Part shown: positions 6,204 to 14,918 of the stretch, piece by piece
How positions within the stretch are numbered: position 1 is the first letter of the stretch
Layout: each line of letters opens with the position of its first letter
Source: Rhodopirellula sp. P2
GTDB lineage: Bacteria > Planctomycetota > Planctomycetia > Pirellulales > Pirellulaceae
DNA: 64,000 bases
Direction of reading: 5' to 3'
NCBI RefSeq assembly: GCF_028768465.1
Contig: NZ_CP118225.1
Coordinates: 6,057,001-6,121,000 of the forward strand
Notes under the pieces: generated by a model
What the model saw: only the letters and a program-made list of their open reading frames with translations
What the model was told of the DNA's origin: nothing
Databases searched by the model: none
Made by a program: the position numbers and the translations under genes

Positions 6204-7082
6204 CTAGGTTTTGATCGCCTGAGAAGGTTCCGCGTCTCTGATTCGCAGGATTCGCTTGGCAACCTCTCGCTGCACCTGCGAGAAGAACTCGGGCGACTCC
6301 AATCGCTCTCGTTGTGCCGCGGGGAGACAACGCAGCGTCGGTTCCCAGATGTCTTGCAGTGGGATTTGCAAAGAAACCCAATCTTGGCGCGGCATCGTCG
6401 CTCGCATTCCCGGCAGGGGAAGCAATTGACCATCCTTCCAGACGCCCAACGTCACCGCATACGCGCCGTTTGAATCGGGATTCGGATCCAGCTCAAGCCG
6501 CATCCGGCCCACGGAAGGCCGAGGCTTCGGTTGCCGACCGGAAGACTCCGACGACGAACCGGGTTCGTCCCTCAACCGATCCAGTGGGCTGGCAACCGCC
6601 GTCGCTTTCATTCGTGCGACGTTGGTGTACAGCGAGGTGGTTTCCAAATTGGTGTGCCCGAGCAGCTTTTGAATGAACCGAATGTCGGTACCGGATTCGA
6701 TCAGATGCGTGGCAAAGCTGTGGCGGAAACTGTGCGGCGTGACCGCCTTGCCAATTCCCGACAGAATCCGAGCCTGCTTGACCGCACGTTGGATCGTCCT
6801 CGGAGAAAGATGCCGGTCGACACGCCTGCCTTCGGAAGGAAACAGGTAGCCAACTCCTTTGGTGTGCCGCCACAACTGCCTCATCAGCGGCAACAGATCG
6901 TCGGCCAGCATGACGTAGCGATCCTTTTTGCCTTTGCCAAGTTGAACTCGGATTTGTTGGCGATCGAAATCAAAATCCGACCACTGCAAACGGGCGACCT
7001 CCGCGACTCGCAAACCGGTTGCATACAGCACGGTGAGAAGCAGTTTGTCACGCAACGTGCGAGCGGCCTCCATCATTCGCAA
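6204..7082 (-). CDS. tyrosine recombinase, integron-integrase-like, N-terminal domain missing
   Basis: 292 residues. The catalytic residues of tyrosine recombinases are present: R in ATGLRVAEVARL (about 24), K in GKGKKDR, HxxR in TPHSFRHSFATHL, H in LLGHTN and Y in SLYTNV. After the Tyr comes ASPLDRL, as in integron integrases (SPLDxL). The insertion (patch) characteristic of IntI just before the HxxR motif is not visible; that stretch is short, as in Xer proteins. An unusual extension of about 110 residues follows (from DEPGSSSESS). The N-terminal core-binding domain is absent: the frame begins TGA-TTG, with a stop directly before the TTG used here, and nothing similar is found upstream. The gene is therefore probably a 5'-truncated remnant, though the C-terminal domain is intact. 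Confidence 0.8.
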   Translation of the reverse strand: MRMMEAARTLRDKLLLTVLYATGLRVAEVARLQWSDFDFDRQQIRVQLGKGKKDRYVMLADDLLPLMRQLWRHTKGVGYLFPSEGRRVDRHLSPRTIQRAVKQARILSGIGKAVTPHSFRHSFATHLIESGTDIRFIQKLLGHTNLETTSLYTNVARMKATAVASPLDRLRDEPGSSSESSGRQPKPRPSVGRMRLELDPNPDSNGAYAVTLGVWKDGQLLPLPGMRATMPRQDWVSLQIPLQDIWEPTLRCLPAAQRERLESPEFFSQVQREVAKRILRIRDAEPSQAIKT

Positions 7083-7242
7083 TCAAAGCGCCAAACGGTG
7101 ACGGCTGGTCGACTCAGTCCTCAACGACGTTTCAACGCATGTAGGATGGGCACTCTTGCCTTTTTGCACCCCATATCTTTTGGGAGCCGCTTGCGTTGGG
7201 AACACAGGCGCTTTGAATCCAAACATCTCTTGTCCAAGGACC

Positions 7243-7322
7243 ATTAGTGTTCGATCAGCGGAGATTAGTGTTCCCTCGGCCGCTCTGGCGGAACACTAAT
7301 CCACTCTGATCAGACGCTAATC
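7243..7322. repeat. nested inverted repeats
   Basis: The inner pair is perfect over 12 bp: GATTAGTGTTCC (7263-7274) and GGAACACTAATC (7290-7301). The outer pair, starting ATTAGTGTTCGATCAG (7243-7258) and ending CTGATCAGACGCTAAT (7307-7322), matches at 13 of 16 positions. The two stems together would form a long two-part hairpin. The recombinase gene starts about 160 bp away. Confidence 0.6.
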
Positions 7323-7403
7323 TTTGGTGTTTCGAGATGTGGGGTATGAAAAGGCACTCTTGCCCGTCAGAGTCTGACAAGACCACCCATCACAACCCGA
7401 AGG

Positions 7404-7523
7404 TTGATGTTGGCCGTTGGCCAACTCATTTCCCTTCGTTTTCTATCCCTGGGGTGATGCCCCAGGCTACGATGATGAAGGCCTTTGGCCAACAAAACCG
7501 AATGCGAAATTGCAACTTCAAAA
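7404..7523. repeat. dispersed intergenic repeat, copy 1
   Basis: Very similar to 38306-38427 in the same orientation. Shared blocks include TTGATGTTGGCCGTTGGCC, a CCCTGGGG-GATGCCCC stem and AAGGCCTTTGGCCAA. It contains several short palindromes and no plausible gene. Confidence 0.7.
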
Positions 7524-7717
7524 GGCGTGATCGAGGGAACGCGTGCCATTGCAACGAGCCTGTGGGTCCCTCGCTCACGCGTCGGGTTGTGAACTCGAGG
7601 CCTCTCGGGGCTTCCTTCCCGAGTGAAGCAAGACGGCCCCATCCGGGGCGATCCCCAGACGCCAGCCACCATTTATTTTTCGAACGTCCCACGCAGCAAC
7701 CCTCGGCTAAGCAGGTC

Positions 7718-7770
7718 GGCAGGAATGATCGGGCAAAACCATGTGAGCCGTTTGGGCGTTCGCCCCGGTT
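7718..7770. repeat. second dispersed repeat, copy 1
   Basis: About 53 bp that recur inverted at 39690-39742. Shared words are AACCGGGGCGAA, GCCCAAAC and GCTCACATGGTT on the other strand. Confidence 0.6.
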
Positions 7771-7940
7771 GGACGTGGGAGCAACGACGCTACCCAAAAC
7801 ATTCAAAATGCTGAAAGACTCCTGCCGAACTGCTTACCATCTGACATCCCTACCGGGATGAAAACTTGCGCAAACGCATGGCCGCCACAAGCCCAAACGG
7901 CTCACGGGAATCCACTCCATTATTTTTTCGCGCTCAATTG

Positions 7941-9284
7941 TCAGGAAACACTGGCGAGCTCGCTCTGCAGAACCGCCATGGTTTCACGTTGGCGTTTTTC
8001 GACGAACTGGCGAGCCTCATTGGCTTTGGCTTGGGCGGCTTCGAAGTTCTTCGCCATTTGCAATACCGTTGGCACGATGCGGTTGCGATCCGTTTCTGAA
8101 TCCAGATCGAACAACCAATCGCCCAAGCCGATGTCTTCCCACATGTAGCCTTTGCTGGTTTGTTCCTCGAAACGGCAAACGATCGCGGGGATTCCGTGGC
8201 CGATGCACATGATCGGTGAATGCATTTCGTTGCCAAACAACCCGGCGCTGTTCATGTAAACGCTGACCGCTTCACCGGTCAACCAATAGTTTGGTCGCCA
8301 AACGACTCGCGACAACACATCTTCTGGCAAACGATCGATCAGCATTTCTTTGCCCACCGCCATCTGAGTTCGATCTTCGGGGCACACCAAAACCTTGTGG
8401 TCCGTTTCACGCACGACTTGCACGATTGCTTCGCGAAGCTGTGCATGGTCGTGCTCCTTCATCGCTTCGTTGCGAGCGTGCTTGACCGGATCAAATTTGA
8501 CGTTGGGCTTGATGGTCCAGTACGGCGTGTAGCGCAGTCGCGGGATGCAACACAAAAACTTCTGCGGCTCCAATTGGTTTTCGTCCAAGAATCGATCCGC
8601 GGCGGGCTGGTCTCGCAAGTCACAGGCGAAGGCACCGTCGGGCCCAAATTCCATCACAGGGGCGGACGCTCCAAGACTCTTGGCGAGTTCCAGCGATTTG
8701 CTGTCTCGGAAGAAGACGAACCTGGCTTGGCTCAACACCTCAACCGACCGAGCCATTGCTTCTTCGTTGCGAGCCGTCGTGGCAGAGGATTTCTTCATCG
8801 GGAAAGTGATGCCATCAATGCCGTACGGCTTTCCCGTTTCCTCTCGCCACCGCACCAAGTCACGTTCGGCGACGATGGACGCTCCCGATCCGTGCAGCAG
8901 GAAGTCACATTCTTGAAAGGCCAGCTTCAACTCCTCTGACCTTGGTTTGGCGATCTTCAGCGTTGGAAATTCCTTTCGCAGCAATTCTTCCACGCCGTTG
9001 TCGACGTTGGACGGCCAAAGGGTGACTTCCACGTCGGGCAGGTGCTCGCGAAGGATGCTGAGCACACCCGGAGTGTGGGCGATGTCGCCGATGTTGACGG
9101 TTTGCCAAGATGATCGCAGCAGAATGCGTTTGGGCGGCTTTCCATCGTCAGCAGACGCCAGCGACTTCCAAAGCGAACCGCTTGTTCCGATCGCTCCAAC
9201 GGCAAGTCCTTTCGTGACGGAACTGCTCAAGAACGAACGTCGATCGAGCCTGGAAAATTGCTTTTCAATTTCAGATTGAGTCAT
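7941..9284 (-). CDS. polysaccharide pyruvyl transferase family protein, Tat signal
   Basis: 447 residues. The N-terminus has a twin-arginine motif ([10 protein letters not shown]) followed by a hydrophobic, Gly/Ala-rich stretch and an SLASA cleavage-like site, so the protein is likely exported folded. The body fits the polysaccharide pyruvyl transferase fold: [15 protein letters not shown] near residue 63 (the family's 'GN.GD...' loop), [33 protein letters not shown] (family 'R...S...l..lG') and, near the C-terminus, [18 protein letters not shown] (family 'R.H..i.a...G.P'). The family adds ketal pyruvate to sugars, but many planctomycete members are uncharacterised, so the substrate is unknown. 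The gene stands alone between repeat-rich spacers. Confidence 0.8.
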   Translation of the reverse strand: MTQSEIEKQFSRLDRRSFLSSSVTKGLAVGAIGTSGSLWKSLASADDGKPPKRILLRSSWQTVNIGDIAHTPGVLSILREHLPDVEVTLWPSNVDNGVEELLRKEFPTLKIAKPRSEELKLAFQECDFLLHGSGASIVAERDLVRWREETGKPYGIDGITFPMKKSSATTARNEEAMARSVEVLSQARFVFFRDSKSLELAKSLGASAPVMEFGPDGAFACDLRDQPAADRFLDENQLEPQKFLCCIPRLRYTPYWTIKPNVKFDPVKHARNEAMKEHDHAQLREAIVQVVRETDHKVLVCPEDRTQMAVGKEMLIDRLPEDVLSRVVWRPNYWLTGEAVSVYMNSAGLFGNEMHSPIMCIGHGIPAIVCRFEEQTSKGYMWEDIGLGDWLFDLDSETDRNRIVPTVLQMAKNFEAAQAKANEARQFVEKRQRETMAVLQSELASVS

Positions 9285-9503
9285 CTGGATGTGGGGTGCA
9301 TGAGGTGGGGACAGGCAGGCAAACGTTTGTTCAGGCCGGTCTGCTGAGGTGGGAATGGGGCTCCATCGTACTCCAGCGGTTGAGAACCATTGGACCTGTG
9401 GAGGACGGCGGAATCACAAATTTCGAAAAAACGGCCGCTTTCATGTCATGATTTGAATGGAGCGGATAAGGAACTGATGCAAACCCAATTCCAGGAGTTA
9501 TGA

Positions 9504-10022
9504 GTGGACGATTCAACACGCCATGCGACCCGATTGTGGACCTCGGCTCAGCCGGTGGTGGCCGCCTTCGTTGCGTCGGTGGTCCGAGATCGCCGCGATC
9601 GCGAAGACGTGCTGCAAGAGACAGCGCTCGCGGTTTTGAACTCCTTCGATTCCTACGATTCCTCGCAAGCGTTCCAGGGCTGGGCGATTGGCGTCGCTCG
9701 CAACCAAATCAGCTTGTACCTGCGACGTCGTCGACGTGATCGTCTGGTGTTCAACGAAGAAACGATCGCGAATTTGCAGTCGACGTTCGAGCAATCATCG
9801 CCTCCGGAGGAACTGGATCATTTGCCGACGTGCATTGATCAATTATCAGGTCGCTCCCGAAAAATCTGCGAACTGAGATACCAAAAGGGACTCAAGCCGA
9901 TCGCGATCAGCGAACAAATTGGGATGACAGCGAACTCGGTATCGAAAGCCTTGCAGCGGATCCGAGAACAACTGCGTGAATGCATCGAAGACAAATTCGT
10001 TTCGGAGGGTGCAAACGGATGA
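9504..10022 (+). CDS. RNA polymerase sigma-70 factor, ECF subfamily
   Basis: 172 residues with a GTG start 6 bases after AGGAG; the ATG at 9500 is in another frame. Region 2 is RDREDVLQETALAVL with AFQGWAIGVARNQISLYLRR (the '.f..Wl..iarN...d..Rr' signature), region 4 is CIDQLSGRSRKICELRYQKG and IAISEQIGMTANSVSKALQRIREQL (helix-turn-helix). It is followed directly by a membrane-anchored FecR-domain protein whose ATG overlaps the stop (ATGA). The pair therefore looks like an ECF sigma factor with its membrane regulator. The signal it senses cannot be read from the sequence. Confidence 0.9.
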   Translation: MDDSTRHATRLWTSAQPVVAAFVASVVRDRRDREDVLQETALAVLNSFDSYDSSQAFQGWAIGVARNQISLYLRRRRRDRLVFNEETIANLQSTFEQSSPPEELDHLPTCIDQLSGRSRKICELRYQKGLKPIAISEQIGMTANSVSKALQRIREQLRECIEDKFVSEGANG

Positions 10023-11491
10023 GCACGCCCATTCAAACACTGATCGACGGCTATCTGGATGAAACACTGACGCCAGATCAATTGTCCGAGCTGGAAACAT
10101 GGATCAACGCAAATCCAGACCATGCGAAACGATTCGCGGATGCCGTTCACTTCGACGAACGGATGACGGCTGAACTGAGTTGGCAACAATTCACGGCTCC
10201 AGATTCGGCAAAATCGGATTCGATCGAGCCGTCTCCGGTATTCCCCGAGACTTCTCCGCTAGGCAAGCGGATGGTGTGGACGATTGCCGCCATCGCAGCC
10301 GCGATTGTGTTGGTGGCTGGATGGGCGATTCGTACGGCCGATGAACCCACCAATGTCAACGGAGCGACAGGGCCATCCATCGCTCAGAATTCCGTTGCAC
10401 CAGCGGATCCTGATGGCGAGCCCGACACAACCTTTGCGACCTTGGTCCAGTCCATCGATGCGGCGTGGGAAGACGAACACGCTTCACAATCCGGCGACCG
10501 TTTGGACGCCCAAACCATTCGTCTTCGATCCGGCATCGTGCAGGTGCAGTTCGACAGTGGTGTCGAGGTCACGCTGGAAGGCCCGGCATCGTACGAATTG
10601 CAATCGATTGATCGAACCAAATTGGCTTACGGGCTTCTGTCCGCCACCGTCCCGCCGGGTGCCGAAGGTTTTCGTGTCGACACGCCGTCGGCGCAAGTCA
10701 TCGACTTGGGAACCGCATTTGGAATCGAACTGGACCGCGAGGGATTGTCCAAGGTGTCGGTCTTCGACGGCGAAGTGGAGGTGGTCACGGACAAAGATCA
10801 TCAAAAGCGGTTGCTGACCGAAGGTCAGAGCGTGGAACTGTCTTCCGATGGCAGCATGAGTGACATCGTTTTCGAGACCCGGCGTTTCGAAAAGCTGTGG
10901 CCGTTTGGATCAGGAATCCTCAAATCAACGGGCGCGTTCCGCTTTGCTCCACCGTGGCCGCGTTTGGTCAACCGAATTCAAAGTGACCGCCGCATCTTTG
11001 TTTTGCCTGAAGGTTATGCGACTCGATTGCAATCGCCTTGTTCAGTCGACTTCACAGACCCCGGCCATTACACGAAGGCGACACAGTTGTTGCCATCGGT
11101 CATTCCGACCGATCGCCGCGTGCGTTCATTCCTCTTGATGTTCAATCCCGAGGTCCCAGCCGACCCCCAGACGAACCGCCAACGTCCCATGATTCGCAAC
11201 CTGGAATTGGTCGAAGGCAGCATCACGTTTCAACAACCAATTCTCGGCGTGATTGTTCAAGACAAAACTTTGTTCGCAACCGATGGCCGGTTCTCGTTCC
11301 GTAGCGCCGCCAGCCTGCCGTTTGGACAAGGCTTGGAACTGGACGCGACGCGCATCAGCGACATCATCACGCTTAGCGAAGACCGCCGAACCATCGACTT
11401 GAGCCTGATGTCGTTTGGCCGGCGAGGCGATCACGTTCGAGTGATCGTCGACGCATCCATCCGCCCGTTCTTTCCTCGACGACCGAAGTGA
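10019..11491 (+). CDS. FecR-domain transmembrane protein (probable sigma regulator)
   Basis: 490 residues from the ATG that overlaps the sigma gene stop, preceded by GGAGGG. An earlier start is possible but would lie inside the sigma gene. The N-terminal cytoplasmic part (about 1-80) has the LIDGYLDETLTPDQLSELET type of motif common in planctomycete anti-sigma-like proteins. One membrane helix follows (VWTIAAIAAAIVLVAGWAI, about 84-103). Residues about 165-275 are FecR-like: RLRSGIVQVQFDSGVEVTLEG, AEGFRVDTPSAQVIDLGTAF, VSVFDGEVEV. The remaining 215 residues are probably periplasmic and beta-rich. In planctomycetes such genes lie beside PSCyt/DUF1501 genes, as here. Confidence 0.85.
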   Translation: MSTPIQTLIDGYLDETLTPDQLSELETWINANPDHAKRFADAVHFDERMTAELSWQQFTAPDSAKSDSIEPSPVFPETSPLGKRMVWTIAAIAAAIVLVAGWAIRTADEPTNVNGATGPSIAQNSVAPADPDGEPDTTFATLVQSIDAAWEDEHASQSGDRLDAQTIRLRSGIVQVQFDSGVEVTLEGPASYELQSIDRTKLAYGLLSATVPPGAEGFRVDTPSAQVIDLGTAFGIELDREGLSKVSVFDGEVEVVTDKDHQKRLLTEGQSVELSSDGSMSDIVFETRRFEKLWPFGSGILKSTGAFRFAPPWPRLVNRIQSDRRIFVLPEGYATRLQSPCSVDFTDPGHYTKATQLLPSVIPTDRRVRSFLLMFNPEVPADPQTNRQRPMIRNLELVEGSITFQQPILGVIVQDKTLFATDGRFSFRSAASLPFGQGLELDATRISDIITLSEDRRTIDLSLMSFGRRGDHVRVIVDASIRPFFPRRPK

Positions 11492-11627
11492 TGCATAGCA
11501 GCAAAGTTTCAGTTGCCATTTGTGCGAAGCGTCCCCTAGGACGTTCCGTGACGTGTTACCTGAAACTTTGCACCAAACGTTCCTTTGGATCAATCTTTTT
11601 GCCCCGATTCCCAAACAGAAATTCACC

Positions 11628-12053
11628 ATGACAAACGAGAACATTGGCTCGAGTCAGCCTGCAGAAGAGCACCCACAGCGACGTCGCTTCTTGATGAAAT
11701 TGTTGGCCGGCGGAACCGCCCTGCCACTGATCTCGTCAGTCGCGTTCGCTCAAAAACCCAACCGCATGGACAAAGAGGGCGAGCGCGACCCGCAAGCCAG
11801 ACGGCGGATGGGCGCCGGCATGCAATTGGACTCAACCAAGATCGCAGCGAAATTGATCAAAGACCATGACAAGGACGGCGACGGTGCTCTCAATGAAAAA
11901 GAACTCGCCGCAGCCCTGACAGCGATTCGCGAAGATCGAATGCAAGCTATGCGAGGTCGGCAAGGCCGTGAAGGCATGCGTCCGGGAGCCAACGGACAAC
12001 GCGGGTTGCGAAACGAAGACAAGGGCGTGCAGCCCAAACGCCCCGGTGAATGA
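11628..12053 (+). CDS. EF-hand protein with Tat signal
   Basis: 141 residues. The start is the ATG before TNENIGSSQ; the frame is open further upstream but without coding character. Residues 17-42 have a Tat-type signal (PQRRRFLMKLLAGGTALPL then SVAFA). Residues about 83-96 match an EF-hand calcium loop (DKDGDGALNEKE). The C-terminus is Arg/Gly-rich and low in complexity. It lies between the regulator and the PSCyt gene on the same strand, suggesting a common operon. It probably binds calcium outside the cytoplasm; its role is unknown. Confidence 0.75.
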   Translation: MTNENIGSSQPAEEHPQRRRFLMKLLAGGTALPLISSVAFAQKPNRMDKEGERDPQARRRMGAGMQLDSTKIAAKLIKDHDKDGDGALNEKELAAALTAIREDRMQAMRGRQGREGMRPGANGQRGLRNEDKGVQPKRPGE

Positions 12054-12208
12054 TCGCCGCCAACGTGGGAATGCAACCGTACGGTTGGCTACTCGCGTCC
12101 GGCGTTTGTGACGCCGGGCGGTGATGCGGGGCAATCCCCTGCGGGACGACAGGCTGCAAGCCACTCCCGCTTTAGACGCTCAATCCTTTTCTCTTCTCTG
12201 CAGCCTTC

Positions 12209-14680
12209 ATGTTTGCACGTGTCGCCATGAAAACATTCGTCTGTTCTATGTTGGTCGCTTCGTTGAGCGTGATCGGTACGCTTGAGTCGCGGGCGCAAGA
12301 GACCGCCGAAATCTCTCCGGAACAACTCGAGTTCTTTGAGAACCGAATTCGTCCGGTGCTGGTTCGCGAATGCTATGAGTGTCACTCGGCAGAATCCGGC
12401 AAGACGCGGGGCGGCCTGCGACTGGACACGCGAGATGGATTGCTACTGGGCGGCGAGTCCGGTCCGTCGGTCGTCCCGGGGCATCCCGAAGACAGCCCCT
12501 TTTGGGATGCGGTGACGTACAACGGTTGGGAGATGCCACCACGAGGCCAATTGCCCGACGAGGTGCTGGCAGATTTCAAACGATGGATTGAAATGGGATT
12601 GCCCGATCCACGCGTTCGCGAATCGATCACGGTGGAAAGCACGATCGATTTGGAAACCGGTCGAGATCACTGGGCGTTTCAAAGCCCGCAGACGCAAGAG
12701 CCGCCGACACCCCAGAACACCAACTGGGCCAAGTCGACCATTGACCAGCATGTGCTGGCAAAACTGGAAAACAACGGTTTGCAACCGGCGGAGGATGCTG
12801 ACGCGGCGACACTGCTGCGACGCTTGTCCTTTGACTTGATCGGGCTGCCTCCCACCCCCGAAGAAGTCCAGTCTTTCCTGCGTGCGACAGCCAAGAATCG
12901 CGACGCGGCGATCGAGGCCAAGGTGGACGAACTGCTCGACAGCCCACGTTTTGGCGAACGTTGGGGACGTCACTGGATGGACGTGGCTCGCTACGCCGAA
13001 TCATGCGGCAACAGCACCAACAACACGTATCCGCATGCGTGGCGTTACCGCGATTATGTGATCGATTCTTTCAACGACGACACGCCCTACGATCGCTTCA
13101 TCGCCGAACAAGTCGCCGGCGATCTGTTGCCGGTCAAAACCGATGAACAATGGCAACGCAATCTGATCGCAACCGGGTTTCTGGCGATCGGAACCAAGAA
13201 CTTGGTTGAACGAAACCCGCGGCAAGTCCAAGCGGACATCATCGATGAGCAGATCGACACCGTGACCAAGGCCTTCCTGGGTTTGACGGTCGCCTGTGCC
13301 CGTTGTCACGACCACAAATTGGATCCGATCCCCACGACCGACTACTACGCGATGGCTGGGATCTTCCAAAGCACCAACACGTACTATGGAACGGCCGAAG
13401 GGATCACCAACCGCAATGCGTCGGATCTGTTGCAACTTCCAATCGCAGACAAAGTGCCCGCCGGTAGAAAATATTCACTCGATGAAATTGAAGACCTCAA
13501 CGAACGGATGCGAGATGTTCGTTCTCAGATGGCCGAAGCGGTTCGCGACCGTGACAATCCATCGCAACAGCAGTCGGTGATTCGGCTGCGGGCTCAAGTC
13601 GCGTTGATCCAAGGGGTGTTGTCAGAGATCGAAGACGACGGCACTCCGCGGACGCTCGCGATGGGTGTGCAGGAATCCGATTCCTGCCAAGACGCCGCGG
13701 TTTTGGTTCGCGGTGACGTGGAGACTCCAGCGCAACGCGTGCCACGGGGTTTTGTTCAAGTCCTCCCGCACAGTTCCGACTTCTCGATTCCGTCTGATGC
13801 CAGTGGACGAATGGAATTGGCCCAGTGGCTGACTTCGCCCGAGAATCCATTGACCGCCCGTGTGATGGTCAATCGCATTTGGCTGCATCTGTTTGGTGAA
13901 GGCATCGTGTCGACGCCCAACAATTGGGGACTGACCGGGCAAGCCCCCTCGCATCCCGAGTTGTTGGATCACTTGGCGATTGAGTTCGTCAAGGATTGGT
14001 CCGTGAAGTCCATGATTCGCGACCTTGTGCTGTCGCGAACCTATCAAATGAGCTCGCGAATGGATGAGGAGAACGACGAAATCGATCCTGACAACCGACT
14101 GCTTTGGCGTGCCAGTCCTCGACAGTTGGATGCGGAATCCATGCGAGATGCGATCCTTGCGATTGGCGGTGGGCTAAATCTGGAACGTCCGATCGGATCG
14201 CCCATCGCTCGCTATGGCAACAACCGAATTGGCAGAACACTGGACGCATCGCTGCTGGACGGCCTGAATGATCGTCGATCGGTGTACTTGCCGATCGTTC
14301 GTGATGCCGTGCCGCGTTCGCTCGCGTTGTTCGACTTCGCCGACCCGAGTCTCAGCAACGCGAAACGTGATGTTTCGAACGTTCCGATGCAGGCGTTGTA
14401 TCTGATGAACGATGAATTTGTATTGCAGAACGCAGAAAGACTGGGCCGGCGATTGCTTGATGAACACAAAAGCATTCGCGATGGCGTTGCCGCAGCGTTC
14501 CTGACGATTTATGGCCGACCAGCAACCGATTCTGAGATCCGAAGCTGCGTGGACTTCTTCCAGGATTTCATGCAGCCCGCTCGAAATCAATCCAGTCGAT
14601 TTCAATCCGCCCAGCAACTCGCAATGACCGCATTCTGCCAAGCGTTGATCGCTTCGGCTGAGTTCCGATGCCTGAACTGA
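12209..14680 (+). CDS. PSCyt1 / DUF1549 / DUF1553 protein
   Basis: 823 residues, or 817 if the second ATG (KTFVCSMLVASL) is used. A signal peptide precedes ESRAQ. Residues about 35-115 are a planctomycete cytochrome c-type domain with one haem motif, C55-x2-C58-H59 (CYECHS). DUF1549 (PSCyt2) covers roughly 155-375 (STIDQHVLAKLENNGL, LSFDLIGLPPTPEEVQ, RWGRHWMDVARYAES) and ends at a second C-x2-C-H (CARCHDHKLDPI, 363-367). DUF1553 (PSD1) covers about 540-800 (NPLTARVMVNRIWLHLFGEG, WRASPRQLDAESMRDAIL). These proteins are numerous in planctomycetes and are thought to act in periplasmic redox or sulfatase-linked degradation; biochemistry is little known. A DUF1501 gene follows, the usual partner. 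Confidence 0.9.
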   Translation: MFARVAMKTFVCSMLVASLSVIGTLESRAQETAEISPEQLEFFENRIRPVLVRECYECHSAESGKTRGGLRLDTRDGLLLGGESGPSVVPGHPEDSPFWDAVTYNGWEMPPRGQLPDEVLADFKRWIEMGLPDPRVRESITVESTIDLETGRDHWAFQSPQTQEPPTPQNTNWAKSTIDQHVLAKLENNGLQPAEDADAATLLRRLSFDLIGLPPTPEEVQSFLRATAKNRDAAIEAKVDELLDSPRFGERWGRHWMDVARYAESCGNSTNNTYPHAWRYRDYVIDSFNDDTPYDRFIAEQVAGDLLPVKTDEQWQRNLIATGFLAIGTKNLVERNPRQVQADIIDEQIDTVTKAFLGLTVACARCHDHKLDPIPTTDYYAMAGIFQSTNTYYGTAEGITNRNASDLLQLPIADKVPAGRKYSLDEIEDLNERMRDVRSQMAEAVRDRDNPSQQQSVIRLRAQVALIQGVLSEIEDDGTPRTLAMGVQESDSCQDAAVLVRGDVETPAQRVPRGFVQVLPHSSDFSIPSDASGRMELAQWLTSPENPLTARVMVNRIWLHLFGEGIVSTPNNWGLTGQAPSHPELLDHLAIEFVKDWSVKSMIRDLVLSRTYQMSSRMDEENDEIDPDNRLLWRASPRQLDAESMRDAILAIGGGLNLERPIGSPIARYGNNRIGRTLDASLLDGLNDRRSVYLPIVRDAVPRSLALFDFADPSLSNAKRDVSNVPMQALYLMNDEFVLQNAERLGRRLLDEHKSIRDGVAAAFLTIYGRPATDSEIRSCVDFFQDFMQPARNQSSRFQSAQQLAMTAFCQALIASAEFRCLN

Positions 14681-14918
14681 ACCATGTGGAATGGGTTTCC
14701 AGCCTGTGGATCCTCACTCACAGGCTGAAAGCCTACGCCACAGGGAACTGCCGCACCGGGCGGCTTGCGCCGCTCCGCTAAGGAACCATTCCGAAACAAC
14801 TTCGGGATTTCGAAAGATAGCGGAAGGGCGCGAGCCCTCCGGTGACACACCGGGCGGCTCGCGCCGCTCCGCTAAGAAGACTCGATCACTCCACTTCGCT
14901 CTCTCATCAGGTTCCCTC
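14681..14918. repeat. intergenic repeats between PSCyt and DUF1501 genes
   Basis: The spacer holds a perfect 9-bp inverted repeat, CAGCCTGTG (14700-14708) and CACAGGCTG (14719-14727), and two direct copies of a GGGCGGCTnGCGCCGCTCCG word (about 14757 and 14852). The reading frame of the next gene stays open through this region, but the repeats argue that it is not coding. Confidence 0.6.

Larger units (their letters stand above)
1..7082 (-). mobile_element. integron-like cassette array with recombinase (inverted layout)
   Basis: Nine short minus-strand genes are separated by eight copies of an imperfect-hairpin element. Each copy starts and ends with a 7-base core of the form GTTGnnC or its complement, just inside which lies the pair GGTTTTTACG / CGTAAAAACC (slightly varied in cassette 7). 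Reading the minus strand, each gene comes before its own element, the polarity of integron cassettes (gene, then attC). A last core at 5937-5943 sits between the first cassette and a tyrosine recombinase (6204-7082) and is taken as attI. The recombinase points the same way as the cassettes, unlike class 1 integrons but as reported for some spirochaete and planctomycete integrons. The array continues beyond base 1. That this is an integron is inferred from attC structure and covariation. Whether it is still active is doubtful, because the recombinase lacks its N-terminal domain. Confidence 0.85.
7083..7940. other. 858 bp without a gene: repeat-rich spacer
   Basis: No convincing gene. Open frames on both strands here are translations of dispersed repeats. 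The stretch contains two copies of GGCACTCTTGCC (about 7149 and 7353), a nested palindrome (7243-7322), a repeat shared with 38306-38427, and another shared in inverted orientation with 39690-39742. Confidence 0.6.

Noticed and set aside
7337-7861. Plus- and minus-strand frames in 7337-7861
   Set aside because: They are translations of dispersed palindromic repeats that recur at 38306-38427 and 39690-39742.
14691-14918. Longer start for the DUF1501 protein
   Set aside because: The upstream 76 codons run through inverted and direct intergenic repeats, and the Tat signal starts at the chosen ATG.
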